Shown one piece after another: positions 37,241 to 45,648 of a DNA stretch of 64,000 nt. This stretch comes from CAYLUN01 sp964386865. GTDB lineage: Bacteria > Verrucomicrobiota > Kiritimatiellia > RFP12 > UBA1067. Position numbers and translations under genes: made by a program. The notes below the pieces were generated by a model, which worked only from the letters and a program-made list of their open reading frames with translations, was not told the origin of the DNA and did not search any database. Positions within the stretch are counted from its first letter, which is position 1. The number at the start of each line of letters is the position of its first letter. The DNA lies in assembly GCA_964386865.1 (NCBI GenBank), contig CAYLUN010000009.1:56964-120963 (forward strand), written 5' to 3'.

Positions 37241-37387
37241 GACCCAGATGACGTTCCTGCCATTGTATGGAGCCACTTTTGCTTCATAGGGGTTCAGCGG
37301 TGTTCCACCCGCAAACGCCGCTCCCGACGCGGTCAATGCGTACACTGCAAATAGCCAGACATCCTTTAAAACAGTGTGCAGTCTCAT
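37238..37387 (-). pseudogene. Truncated 5' end of a GH42-like glycosidase gene
   Basis: From an ATG at 37387 the frame encodes a signal peptide (MRLHTVLKDVWLFAVYAL...) and then YEAKVAPYNGRNVIWVN. This is nearly identical to the mature N-terminus of the intact GH42-like protein at 45649-47799 (LEAKVAPYKGRNVIWVD). Homology stops at about 37238, and unrelated sequence follows. Only about 50 of some 716 codons remain. The stub starts 8 nt after the clan-A glycosidase stop (37395), so it was once the next gene in the cluster. It marks the point where the cluster was broken by deletion or recombination. Confidence 0.85.
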
Positions 37388-37394
37388 AGTCGTT

Positions 37395-39347
37395 TCAACG
37401 TACTCTGAACAGCATTTCAACACCGCCCAAGGTCTTGGCGGCAACCGTCGCTTCAGCAGACTGGCCACCGACACGCTGGGTCAATCCTCCCTGATAAATC
37501 CTCACACCGTCCGGTGCGGAACTCGACCACACCACGTTAAGTTCGGTGAGATCAATCCACGCCTTGCCGACACGTCCTAAAGCACGCAGACGGGTGGTTT
37601 CGTGTAGCCCCAGCGAGCGGCTGTCACCCGGTGTGTCGCTCGACTCCTCGACTTTCAGCTCCTCTATCTTTGCGAGCGCCTCTTTCACAAAGATGAGCTG
37701 CGTGAGCGACTCCGGCGGGATGTCCAGCTTTACCTTGCCCGAAGCCACCGGCAGTTGCGCTACCGCCTGATCTCTCCGCCACAGCGACGTCTCGCGCACA
37801 ACTGCCGTCGCGTAGCCGCCGCCCAGCGGCCCGACATCAAAGCCTACGGCCTTCACTGTCACGGGCTCGGGATTCGCGACCAGCACGATCAGCCGCTCTT
37901 CCGTCCGAACCGCCAGCGTGCGCAGCTCCGTGCCCCCGCCGCCGTGCGCATAGTACTTGTTCAGTTCCAGCGACGGATACACGTTGCGCCGATTAATCGG
38001 ATCGCTCACCGCGCCGACCCCGCGGTTCGCCTCCCCCAGTTCGAAAACCTCATAACTCGGCTGTTCACTCCTCGTGCCAGGCACGCAGCGTGCTGCCATT
38101 TTCAGCATGTGGTACGCGGGCGTGGCGAAACGGAGCTGCAACGCCTCAGACGAGGGCGGCAATGCCTCTTTGCCTTTGCGCAGCGCTTGATCCTGCCCGG
38201 TCCAGTCCACGAGGTTCATGTCCCCGTACACCAGACTCTTGAAATTGCGATGGGTGGCCGGAAACTGGAATTGGTACAACAGCGCCGCCTCCAGGCCTGG
38301 GTCTCCGGGACGCACCCCTTGGAGCGCGGCCATCAAGAGCCCCGCGACCTGTAGAGAGGGCCGCATGCCGAACAGCGACTCCTCCGGCGGCATCGGCCCG
38401 CCCACGCGGTTAAACTCGGTCAGGAGCGTGCGCCGTCCCGACAAGCGGGCGTGTGTGAGCGCCCGCGACAGTTTGCGTGCGAACAGATCCGGATCCGGCT
38501 CATACAGGTGGACGTCAAGGAAGTCCACATACGGTTCCACATATGGCCAGTACTCCTCCCAATTCATGTAGCAGGCCGGGCCCGATAGACACAGCGCTGC
38601 GGATGTCTTGGCGTCCGGCAGCTTTGCCCGCACGTCCTCTAGGGCCAACCGCGCCATCCGGGCCAGCACGCCGACCTGCCGGACGGTCTTCTCATCACCC
38701 GGCGGCTCGTTCATCATCATGTAGTGCGTCACGTTGTACTTTGTGGCATAACGCCAAATGCAGGCGAAATAGTACTCGTAGCCCGAAGCCGCCGCGCCCC
38801 AGTCAATGCTCGCATCGCTCGGCACGTAGCCCTCACCCCACGCGGTCAAAAGGGGACGCGCGAAATAGTTCGGCGCATAGGCCATCGAAAGGATCGGCTT
38901 AACCTTGATCGCGTTCAGCTTCTCGACGATGAGGTCAGGCGTGCCCAACCAAGGGACTTCCTCGCTGAAACGGTATTGCGTCCAAGGCGTATTGCGCTCG
39001 GGATCATTCAGTAGGCGTGCCCGGAAAGCTTCAAATTCGTCGCGCGAACGCAGAGCGAAATACGCTGTTTCCGCTGGCGATATCGCCTTGCGTAAGTTTG
39101 TGTCCGGATGCCCAACCCGCACCATGCCGACGCCCGAATCAGCCAGCCAGTCCCACACGTTCGCGCGCTGGGCATGCTGCATAACCTCCACATTGACACC
39201 AAGGTATTTGGGCGTCTGGGCGACAGGTCGCGGGTCAATCAGATACACGCACGGAGCGGCTTCAGGAGGATCGGCAAGTACCTCAACCGCGCCAATCAAC
39301 AGAACCTCCAACACAGCGAATCGCATAGTTCTGATTCTCATTCGCAT
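37395..39347 (-). CDS. Secreted clan GH-A glycosidase (GH39/GH5-like)
   Basis: A 650-residue exported enzyme. After a signal peptide (MRMRIRTMRFAVLEVLLIG...) comes a TIM barrel: YLGVNVEVMQHAQRANVWDW, GVGMVRVGHPDTN, THYMMMNEPPGDE with probable acid/base Glu214, FLDVHLYEPDPD, and RTLLTEFNRVGG with probable nucleophile Glu311. This spacing of Asn-Glu-Pro and a later Glu is the clan GH-A pattern, nearest by eye to GH39-type enzymes. A C-terminal beta-sandwich follows from about 450. Its ATG shares one base with the stop of the upstream fusion gene (TGATG), so translation is probably coupled, and the upstream extension of the frame is ignored. Substrate unknown; in this cluster a pentose- or uronic-acid-containing glycan is likely. 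Confidence 0.8.
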   Translation of the reverse strand: MRMRIRTMRFAVLEVLLIGAVEVLADPPEAAPCVYLIDPRPVAQTPKYLGVNVEVMQHAQRANVWDWLADSGVGMVRVGHPDTNLRKAISPAETAYFALRSRDEFEAFRARLLNDPERNTPWTQYRFSEEVPWLGTPDLIVEKLNAIKVKPILSMAYAPNYFARPLLTAWGEGYVPSDASIDWGAAASGYEYYFACIWRYATKYNVTHYMMMNEPPGDEKTVRQVGVLARMARLALEDVRAKLPDAKTSAALCLSGPACYMNWEEYWPYVEPYVDFLDVHLYEPDPDLFARKLSRALTHARLSGRRTLLTEFNRVGGPMPPEESLFGMRPSLQVAGLLMAALQGVRPGDPGLEAALLYQFQFPATHRNFKSLVYGDMNLVDWTGQDQALRKGKEALPPSSEALQLRFATPAYHMLKMAARCVPGTRSEQPSYEVFELGEANRGVGAVSDPINRRNVYPSLELNKYYAHGGGGTELRTLAVRTEERLIVLVANPEPVTVKAVGFDVGPLGGGYATAVVRETSLWRRDQAVAQLPVASGKVKLDIPPESLTQLIFVKEALAKIEELKVEESSDTPGDSRSLGLHETTRLRALGRVGKAWIDLTELNVVWSSSAPDGVRIYQGGLTQRVGGQSAEATVAAKTLGGVEMLFRVR

Positions 39348-42300
39348 CACTTCCTTTGACCCAAAAGCACATCGTCTTTGCGGCTTTGACATTCGTTCGA
39401 TTGGGTTTCTTCGAAAAGACGCACCGGGCCCAGCAAACCGCTCGGATGCAAGATTCCGATCACCTGAAGATCTTCCGGTTTGATGAACATTCGCGACCAT
39501 TTTAAATTCCCGGGTCCGGGATTTGGCAGCAGCGGAATGACTGCGTTTTCCATCACGTTGCATACGCCGATGGAAATCCTGTTTTCACCAGCCTTGAGCA
39601 GTGCCGACGGAATGGCCAGACGATAAGGCGGTTCGAAGACGATGCCGACCGGCTGGCCATTCACATCCACCTTGGCAGCGTCCTTCACGTCGCCGAGGTC
39701 AACCCATAGCTGATGCCCCGGAGCAAGCTTGGGAATGGAGACCGTCTTTTGATAAACGGCCATTCCTGAAAAATACTTCAGATCCTCCTTGCTGGTCCAG
39801 TCGGCAAGCGTGTCGAAGGTCCTGGTAAAAACGGGCCGCTGGTCTGCATGATGGAATTCGACTGTCCACGGCGCCGTCAGCTCCGCCAGCAATTTGGATT
39901 CGCCCTGTTTTGAAGGCTTTTCCCGGAGGGCTTGACCGTACCGGAAGACCAACAATTTGCCTGTCCGTCCCGGTAGCTGTAGCGGGCCGGTCATCATGCC
40001 AGCCTGCCCGGTGAAATCCAGCGGTGTCATCGCTCCTGTCTTGGCGTCCCAGCACTCGGCAACTCCTTCGGCGCGGAACCCTATGGCTCTATCCAGCGCT
40101 TGAGTAGATGGATTGAAAACAAAATACGTATCGAAATCAGTTCCCTTCCGGTGTTCGAACTCGACATTCGCGCCCGTGACTTGGGGCGGGACGTTGAGTT
40201 GATGCAAAACCAAAGGCAACTGATCCGGTTTCAACCACCACGTGCGCCCCTTTTCAACCTGCCTTGGCGTCTCCCCCTGCTCTTTTGGGAAGAGCCGGCC
40301 GACAATGGTGTGAAGTGCGGTCTCTTTTGTCTGATAATCATGAAATCCAGGAACGCGCTCAGGGAGAACCAACGTCGCGACATTGGCTCCCGCTTTGACC
40401 AAGGTTTCCAATTTTTCCAGAAGTTCCAGCGGCATCTCTTCGGCTTCGGACCTGAGAATCAAAAGCCTATATTGCCCGCAACCCATGATGATACGGCCTT
40501 CGCTGACAGTGGAACGGCTTAAGAGTGCCCTTTCGCTGACGCGGTCCTGCTTGCGCGTGCCATCAACGATCCCGGCGCTTTTCAGGCTAGGGTCGGAGCC
40601 CCCGTAAAAGGCGATATCGACAACCGGACGACCGCTTCGCAAGACCATGCTGAGGCGGGCCACATAGTCGGTCAACCCTCTGGCCAGAGGAAACCAGGAG
40701 TTGCGATGGTTGAAATTCATGCTGGCGTAAAAAAGCCAGCCAGGCCACCCGGCCCCATCGGGAGAATAGGTCCAACCGTGATGATTGATGCGATTGACCC
40801 CGATTGAAAAAAGCTCATCGGAAGCCTCTCTCAACTCCTTCAAGGTCCCCCGAAAATGCGGGGTCTGCCAGGTGTACGCCTCAGCCGCAAGGATGTTCCG
40901 TCCATACAGATGGCCGGCCGAACGCATGGAACCCAGTCCGCGATCAGCCACCGGCTTGGACTTGTAAACCTCCATTTCCGGGATATCGACCGCCCCGTTG
41001 GAATCGATATGGTCACAAAACGCCGGTTGGTGCCCCTCTGCCATGAGCGATAGTCCGTTATCATTGGTCCATTCCCTCATGGCCTCGAAACATCCGTCCC
41101 GATAAAATTCCGCCAGCACGCTGCCATAATCATAGGCAATCCGTGACAATTTTCCTTTTGCAGCCGCTTGTAATGCCCCTTTGTTAACGTCGCCGTCATC
41201 AGGGAAGAGAAAGGGCAGCCAGGGTTGCAGATCGTAACCAGTGGTTGCCTTGAACTGCTGGAGGAACCGGGGCGTCCATATTTCTCCAAAACCCTCAATG
41301 TTATCGAGGGAGAGACCTGCCAGCGTTGTCCCCACCAGGGCTGCGGGAAGAGCGTTCAGCACCGGCCTGGCGATGGCCTCCATTTGCCCGCGTACCGCCT
41401 CTCGCGAGCAGTGGTCAATCACACGGCACTTGGCGTTAAAGTGCATGCTGGCGAAACTCCAGAAGGCCACGAGTTGGCAGTCGCCTTGAGGAACGTCGAA
41501 AGCGACGCTATTTCCATCACCTGTTACGGCGGATGTGAGCACCTGAGCCGGCTTACCTTCCTGCACCAGCAACAGGGCTTCCAGCTTCAATTTCGGATCG
41601 TGCTTAATTGTCTCCCGATACTTTTTCAGATACTCCTTCCAGGCCAACTTTTTGACCATCCCTTGTCCCGGTAAGGGGAGAGGGCCTGAATAGCGGCCTC
41701 CACCCGGCACGTCAAGATGGGCTCGGACAAGGATCTGAGCCGACTGTTCGTCCTTCACCGACTGTCGAGAGAGTGGCCAACTGGTGGTTGGTGTAAAATC
41801 GATCCTGATTCCGATTTTCGCCGCATCCTGCACCGCTTCCGCTACGTGGCGGGTCCATTCGGGCGAGCCGGGGATGGAGACCTCATGGCCGGAAACCACC
41901 GGGCGGTTTGGGATCGAGTAGCCCATGGTCACAATCCCAGCATAGCCGATGCCAGCGTCCTTCATGAGCTGGAGCTCATGGACCACACCCTCCCGGGTGA
42001 CAGCGCCGCCGTGCCACCACCAGACGGTGCCGGGCCGGCAATCGCTCGGCGGGTCTGAGAATTTAGCCTGCATGTCCTTTACGCTCTGACCTTGCGGCCA
42101 GCTCCATTGCTTTAGATCGTCGCTCCACGCCATACCGATGCTCGCAAAGTTGTCAAACCCGCCGCGCCGGTCGCTTTCTGGATAGTCCGAACCATGAAAG
42201 AACATCAGGGCCTTGCCGACGCCGGGCTGTTTGCGCAAATCCAAAACGAAGGCCGCCGTCAAGCGACCCTTTGTCCAGAGCCAATCTTTGCTTCCCAGAG

Positions 42301-43144
42301 TCAATTCGCCCTCGTCACGCCAAGTCTTCAAATCGCTGGAACGCTTCACGATAATCCCGCCCGAAAGGAACATGACATACTCGTTACCATCGACAATCAC
42401 GCAGGGATTCTCGCCCATGGGACTGCGCCCCGCATGTGTCCACACCTTCAGGTCACGCGACCAGGCCATGCCCACCTTGTAAAAGCACCACCATTTCCCC
42501 GGCTCATCCTTATCCTCGATGAGAAAAGGATCGATCATGCGTCCCATCTTTTCTTGCGGTACCTGTGGACCCTTCACACGGATCAGCTCCGGTTCTCCCC
42601 AGTTTTCAAGGTCTTTGCTCCGCATCGTCCAGAGGCGAGCTGTATCATTGCCGAACTTCTCACCGTTGGGACGCGGATACGTCTGGAGGCAAAGCACCCA
42701 CTCGTCGCCCTGACGGATGATGTTTCCGGGACTGCCGTAATTGAGGCTCTGTTCGCGCGGCGTGAAAATCGTTGGCTCACTCCAGTGAACCAGATCGCGA
42801 CTCTTGCTCCACGCGCAGTAGGAGAAAGGACGATTGTCCGGCTCGATCTTGACCAGCGTGAAGAAAAGGCGGTACCACCCGTCATGATAGATCGCCGTCG
42901 GATCACGATAGGCGGTTGTGGCATCCCCGCGAAAGACAATCGGCGAAGGAATCGCGGCGAAGGAGACGGTGTTGGAACCATCTGAGTTCTGCTCGGAAGG
43001 AGGCAGGATTTTCACGCGGGCGACGTCAGCGGCTTGCTGGGCCATGAGACCTCCCGGAACTGGTTTCCAATCAGCATGTGCACGCCGAGGCAGACCTAAC
43101 ACCAGAAAGGAGAGAAGAAAAGCGGTCAACACATGTATTTTCAT
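39347..43144 (-). CDS. Fusion of a GH43/GH32-type beta-propeller with GH106 alpha-L-rhamnosidase
   Basis: A 1,265-residue exported protein with two enzyme-like parts. A signal peptide (1 to about 25) precedes a five-bladed-propeller-like region (about 55-360) with repeated YRDPTAIYHDGWYRLFFT, YGSPGNIIRQGDEWVLC, MIDPFLIED and ENPCVIVDGNEY, as in GH43/GH32-type enzymes. At about 368 (DCRPGTVWWWHGGAVTREG) a GH106-like domain begins and runs to the end. It includes HVAEAVQDAAKIGIRIDF, LSLDNIEGFGEIWTPRF and a C-terminal jelly roll (VDLGDVKDAAKVDVNGQPVG). GH106 members cleave terminal L-rhamnose. There is no stop or frameshift at the join. ATG 43144 is 5 nt from the previous gene's stop. The fusion could be natural or could arise from the same deletion process seen elsewhere in the cluster. 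Confidence 0.82.
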   Translation of the reverse strand: MKIHVLTAFLLSFLVLGLPRRAHADWKPVPGGLMAQQAADVARVKILPPSEQNSDGSNTVSFAAIPSPIVFRGDATTAYRDPTAIYHDGWYRLFFTLVKIEPDNRPFSYCAWSKSRDLVHWSEPTIFTPREQSLNYGSPGNIIRQGDEWVLCLQTYPRPNGEKFGNDTARLWTMRSKDLENWGEPELIRVKGPQVPQEKMGRMIDPFLIEDKDEPGKWWCFYKVGMAWSRDLKVWTHAGRSPMGENPCVIVDGNEYVMFLSGGIIVKRSSDLKTWRDEGELTLGSKDWLWTKGRLTAAFVLDLRKQPGVGKALMFFHGSDYPESDRRGGFDNFASIGMAWSDDLKQWSWPQGQSVKDMQAKFSDPPSDCRPGTVWWWHGGAVTREGVVHELQLMKDAGIGYAGIVTMGYSIPNRPVVSGHEVSIPGSPEWTRHVAEAVQDAAKIGIRIDFTPTTSWPLSRQSVKDEQSAQILVRAHLDVPGGGRYSGPLPLPGQGMVKKLAWKEYLKKYRETIKHDPKLKLEALLLVQEGKPAQVLTSAVTGDGNSVAFDVPQGDCQLVAFWSFASMHFNAKCRVIDHCSREAVRGQMEAIARPVLNALPAALVGTTLAGLSLDNIEGFGEIWTPRFLQQFKATTGYDLQPWLPFLFPDDGDVNKGALQAAAKGKLSRIAYDYGSVLAEFYRDGCFEAMREWTNDNGLSLMAEGHQPAFCDHIDSNGAVDIPEMEVYKSKPVADRGLGSMRSAGHLYGRNILAAEAYTWQTPHFRGTLKELREASDELFSIGVNRINHHGWTYSPDGAGWPGWLFYASMNFNHRNSWFPLARGLTDYVARLSMVLRSGRPVVDIAFYGGSDPSLKSAGIVDGTRKQDRVSERALLSRSTVSEGRIIMGCGQYRLLILRSEAEEMPLELLEKLETLVKAGANVATLVLPERVPGFHDYQTKETALHTIVGRLFPKEQGETPRQVEKGRTWWLKPDQLPLVLHQLNVPPQVTGANVEFEHRKGTDFDTYFVFNPSTQALDRAIGFRAEGVAECWDAKTGAMTPLDFTGQAGMMTGPLQLPGRTGKLLVFRYGQALREKPSKQGESKLLAELTAPWTVEFHHADQRPVFTRTFDTLADWTSKEDLKYFSGMAVYQKTVSIPKLAPGHQLWVDLGDVKDAAKVDVNGQPVGIVFEPPYRLAIPSALLKAGENRISIGVCNVMENAVIPLLPNPGPGNLKWSRMFIKPEDLQVIGILHPSGLLGPVRLFEETQSNECQSRKDDVLLGQRK

Positions 43145-43149
43145 ATGAT

Positions 43150-45480
43150 TTACGGAGCCACTTTCAAACCTTCCCATCGCACCACCCAGGAGCCGTCATC
43201 TGGAAACCCGGGAGCTGGCCGTTTGGGCGCGCCGTCCCAGCCGGCGGCCATCATGGCCACGGCATAGAGCAAGCCGCCATTGCCGGGCAGATACCAGCCG
43301 CCATTGATCCCCTCGACGGAATAGCTGTTTTTGGGAACATCTTTGAGAAGGGCTTCCACCGCGATCTGCGGCTGCCCCGTGCGCGCTGCGGCCATCGCCA
43401 TCCACGGGAAGTCCCAGCCCCACACCTTGCTCCAATTCCACGTCTCCCAGACCTTACGCACGGTACGCTGCGCGGTCTCGCGGTCAACGCCCTCGCACGG
43501 CGGCAACATGCCGAAAACGCCGACGGGGTCCGGATGCTCCCACGCCCGCTTCGTGTAGGTGTCCGACCATTCCGCGGAGTGTACGAACACTCCGTCGACA
43601 ACCGGCAAGGGAGCCAGACTCTTGCGCACCTCATCCCAGTGCGGTTCACGCGGCAGTCTCCTGCGCTCGCGCCACTCCTGTGCCTTGTCCAGACCCCAGC
43701 GCCAATACGCAAGATCAAACACGGTGTCACGCGTGATGCCCTGCTCGCTCGGAGGCATGACAGAGGTCAGGGAATAGATGCCTGTCTTCTCGTCCTTCAC
43801 CGGGTAGTCGGCCATGTGCTCAGCCGTGCCTTCAACAATGTACGCCCATTTGTCGAGAGTGGCGCGGGTCGGACGCAAGCGGTATTCCAACTCGGCGAAG
43901 AAGATCGGATGCGGCTGCTTCCAGAGTAACACCTGATTGCCGTTCCACGGTGCTGTGCGGCCTTCGGGGCCGACCGATTTTTGCCATTTCAGGCCCTTGT
44001 AGCCGAGCTGCGCGGCCAGTTCCCGCGCCGCCGGGGCGAACCGCGGGTAACAACCGAGAGCCTTGTCAGCCTGATCCCAGCGATCCCAGAGGGCATAGTG
44101 GGCCAGATGCCACCAAACCATCTCCATGTGGAATTGTCCCCGCCAGGGATCGATGCCCATCAGACCATTCTCAGAGGAGGGCCAACTGCCAGCGGACATG
44201 GCCGCCATCAAATAGTGCGACAGCACAATGCGCCGTTCCAGTTCCTTCCACCGCGGGTCTTTGCTTTCGGAAAGATCAATGGCGCCGCCCGTGCTCCAGT
44301 GTTTCTCCCAGCGGGCAGCGCTGGCGGTCTTCGTCTTCGCGCAGGTCGGCAGGATCTCCGGCAACGGTGCAGCCGAAAACGCGCAGACAAAGGTCATCAC
44401 CTGCGTCCCGTGCGCCGAAACCGTGTAGCCCGTGCTGGCCTCGGACGAGATGAGGAAGGTCTGATTGTCGGGGACCTCCGTATCCAGCTCGCGTCCGTCG
44501 AGCGTGTAGGCGACCTTCATCCGTTTGGCCTTGCCCTTCGCCGGATCTGCGCCCATGGTCTGATAATTCACCAGCTGAGAAATGTGGTTGTCCTGGACTG
44601 CGGCGGCGACCTTGGCGGTCACATCGGCCCACTGTTCCCCGGCTCCGTATTCGGCACGCTTGATGACGAGCTTTTTCAGAGCCGCTGCGGGCCCGGGTGC
44701 GCGGACAATACAGTTCTCGCCCGCCGCCAGCGAGGCATGATACGTGACCGCATCCACCTGGCGGACCAGATCGACACGCTGCCCGCTTTGGCGCAGCGCG
44801 CGGGTTTCATGACCCGTGGTCCGGTTGAAATCGCCGACCCAGGCCGTATTTTTCAATGCCGGATAGGCGAAATCTAAAACCACCTCCAGTTCGCCGCTTT
44901 CCACCAACGGCGAGTCGATGCGCACCGCCACCAGATCGAGGTTCGGATGCACACATGTCTCGACGCTCACCTCCTGGCCCTTGAGCTGATAGCGCGAGGT
45001 CTGCACGCCGGTCCAGAGGTGGAGCGTCCGTTGCAGGCCGCTGATCTCGTCGGGCGCCACGACGCGTCCGCCCGCCCGCATCAGACGAAGGCGTCCCAGA
45101 TTCATGATATGCGGATTGTCGAACATCCAGGCGCGGATCGCTTGCGTGCCGGCCGGGAATTTGTCCCCACCCGCATTGCGTCCCTGCTGGAACGTGCCCG
45201 TCGGCGGCACACGCTCAGGCGTCCAGCCCTCCGGCAACGGGAAACTATGCCAGCCCCAATGCGACATGGAATTGCCTGCGAACGTCTGCAAACCGGTTCC
45301 GTCAGCCCCAAAACAGAACTCGCCATTGCCCAGCGGCAGGCGCCCCGCAACCTCATTCCACGTAATGTTATGTCGCATCACCAACTTGTGTCTATCAATC
45401 CGCTCCTCAGCACCGGCCACGATGGGTGCGCTCTGGAGAAGAGAATAGACGGCAACACACGTCATCCACATACGCTTCAT
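43150..45480 (-). CDS. Secreted six-hairpin glycosidase, GH95-like
   Basis: A 776-residue exported protein with a signal peptide (MKRMWMTCVAVYSLLQSAPIVAG). The N-terminal beta-sandwich opens with HNITWNEVAGRLPLGNGEFCFG, the start seen in GH95/GH65-like enzymes. A linker leads to an alpha/alpha barrel from about 400, with LMGIDPWRGQFHMEMVWWHL, RTAPWNGNQVLLWKQPHP, WDEVRKSLAPLPV, WNWSKVWGWDFPWMAMAAAR and NGGWYLPGNGGLLYAVAMMA. GH95 members remove alpha-L-fucose or alpha-L-galactose by inversion, but the match here is distant, so only the fold class is firm. The gap to the next gene upstream (45481-45648) holds nothing recognisable. Confidence 0.75.
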   Translation of the reverse strand: MKRMWMTCVAVYSLLQSAPIVAGAEERIDRHKLVMRHNITWNEVAGRLPLGNGEFCFGADGTGLQTFAGNSMSHWGWHSFPLPEGWTPERVPPTGTFQQGRNAGGDKFPAGTQAIRAWMFDNPHIMNLGRLRLMRAGGRVVAPDEISGLQRTLHLWTGVQTSRYQLKGQEVSVETCVHPNLDLVAVRIDSPLVESGELEVVLDFAYPALKNTAWVGDFNRTTGHETRALRQSGQRVDLVRQVDAVTYHASLAAGENCIVRAPGPAAALKKLVIKRAEYGAGEQWADVTAKVAAAVQDNHISQLVNYQTMGADPAKGKAKRMKVAYTLDGRELDTEVPDNQTFLISSEASTGYTVSAHGTQVMTFVCAFSAAPLPEILPTCAKTKTASAARWEKHWSTGGAIDLSESKDPRWKELERRIVLSHYLMAAMSAGSWPSSENGLMGIDPWRGQFHMEMVWWHLAHYALWDRWDQADKALGCYPRFAPAARELAAQLGYKGLKWQKSVGPEGRTAPWNGNQVLLWKQPHPIFFAELEYRLRPTRATLDKWAYIVEGTAEHMADYPVKDEKTGIYSLTSVMPPSEQGITRDTVFDLAYWRWGLDKAQEWRERRRLPREPHWDEVRKSLAPLPVVDGVFVHSAEWSDTYTKRAWEHPDPVGVFGMLPPCEGVDRETAQRTVRKVWETWNWSKVWGWDFPWMAMAAARTGQPQIAVEALLKDVPKNSYSVEGINGGWYLPGNGGLLYAVAMMAAGWDGAPKRPAPGFPDDGSWVVRWEGLKVAP

Positions 45481-45648
45481 CCAAGCAGTCCTTTCCGGTT
45501 AATGGCAATCATTATATCAGAACAACCGGATCATTGTATCTCTTACGCCTCTTACGCCGACCAGTTGCCGATCACCGTCCACCGACACCCGTCTTCAGTT
45601 TACCAACTCTCACCTCTGCCACCTTCAGCATTTGCGCACGGCCAAACA

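Noticed and set aside
37004..37474. Single 156-codon minus-strand gene covering the GH42-like stub
   Set aside because: Only the part from 37387 to about 37238 resembles a protein; the rest is antisense to coding-like plus-strand sequence, so this is a chance read-through of a junction.
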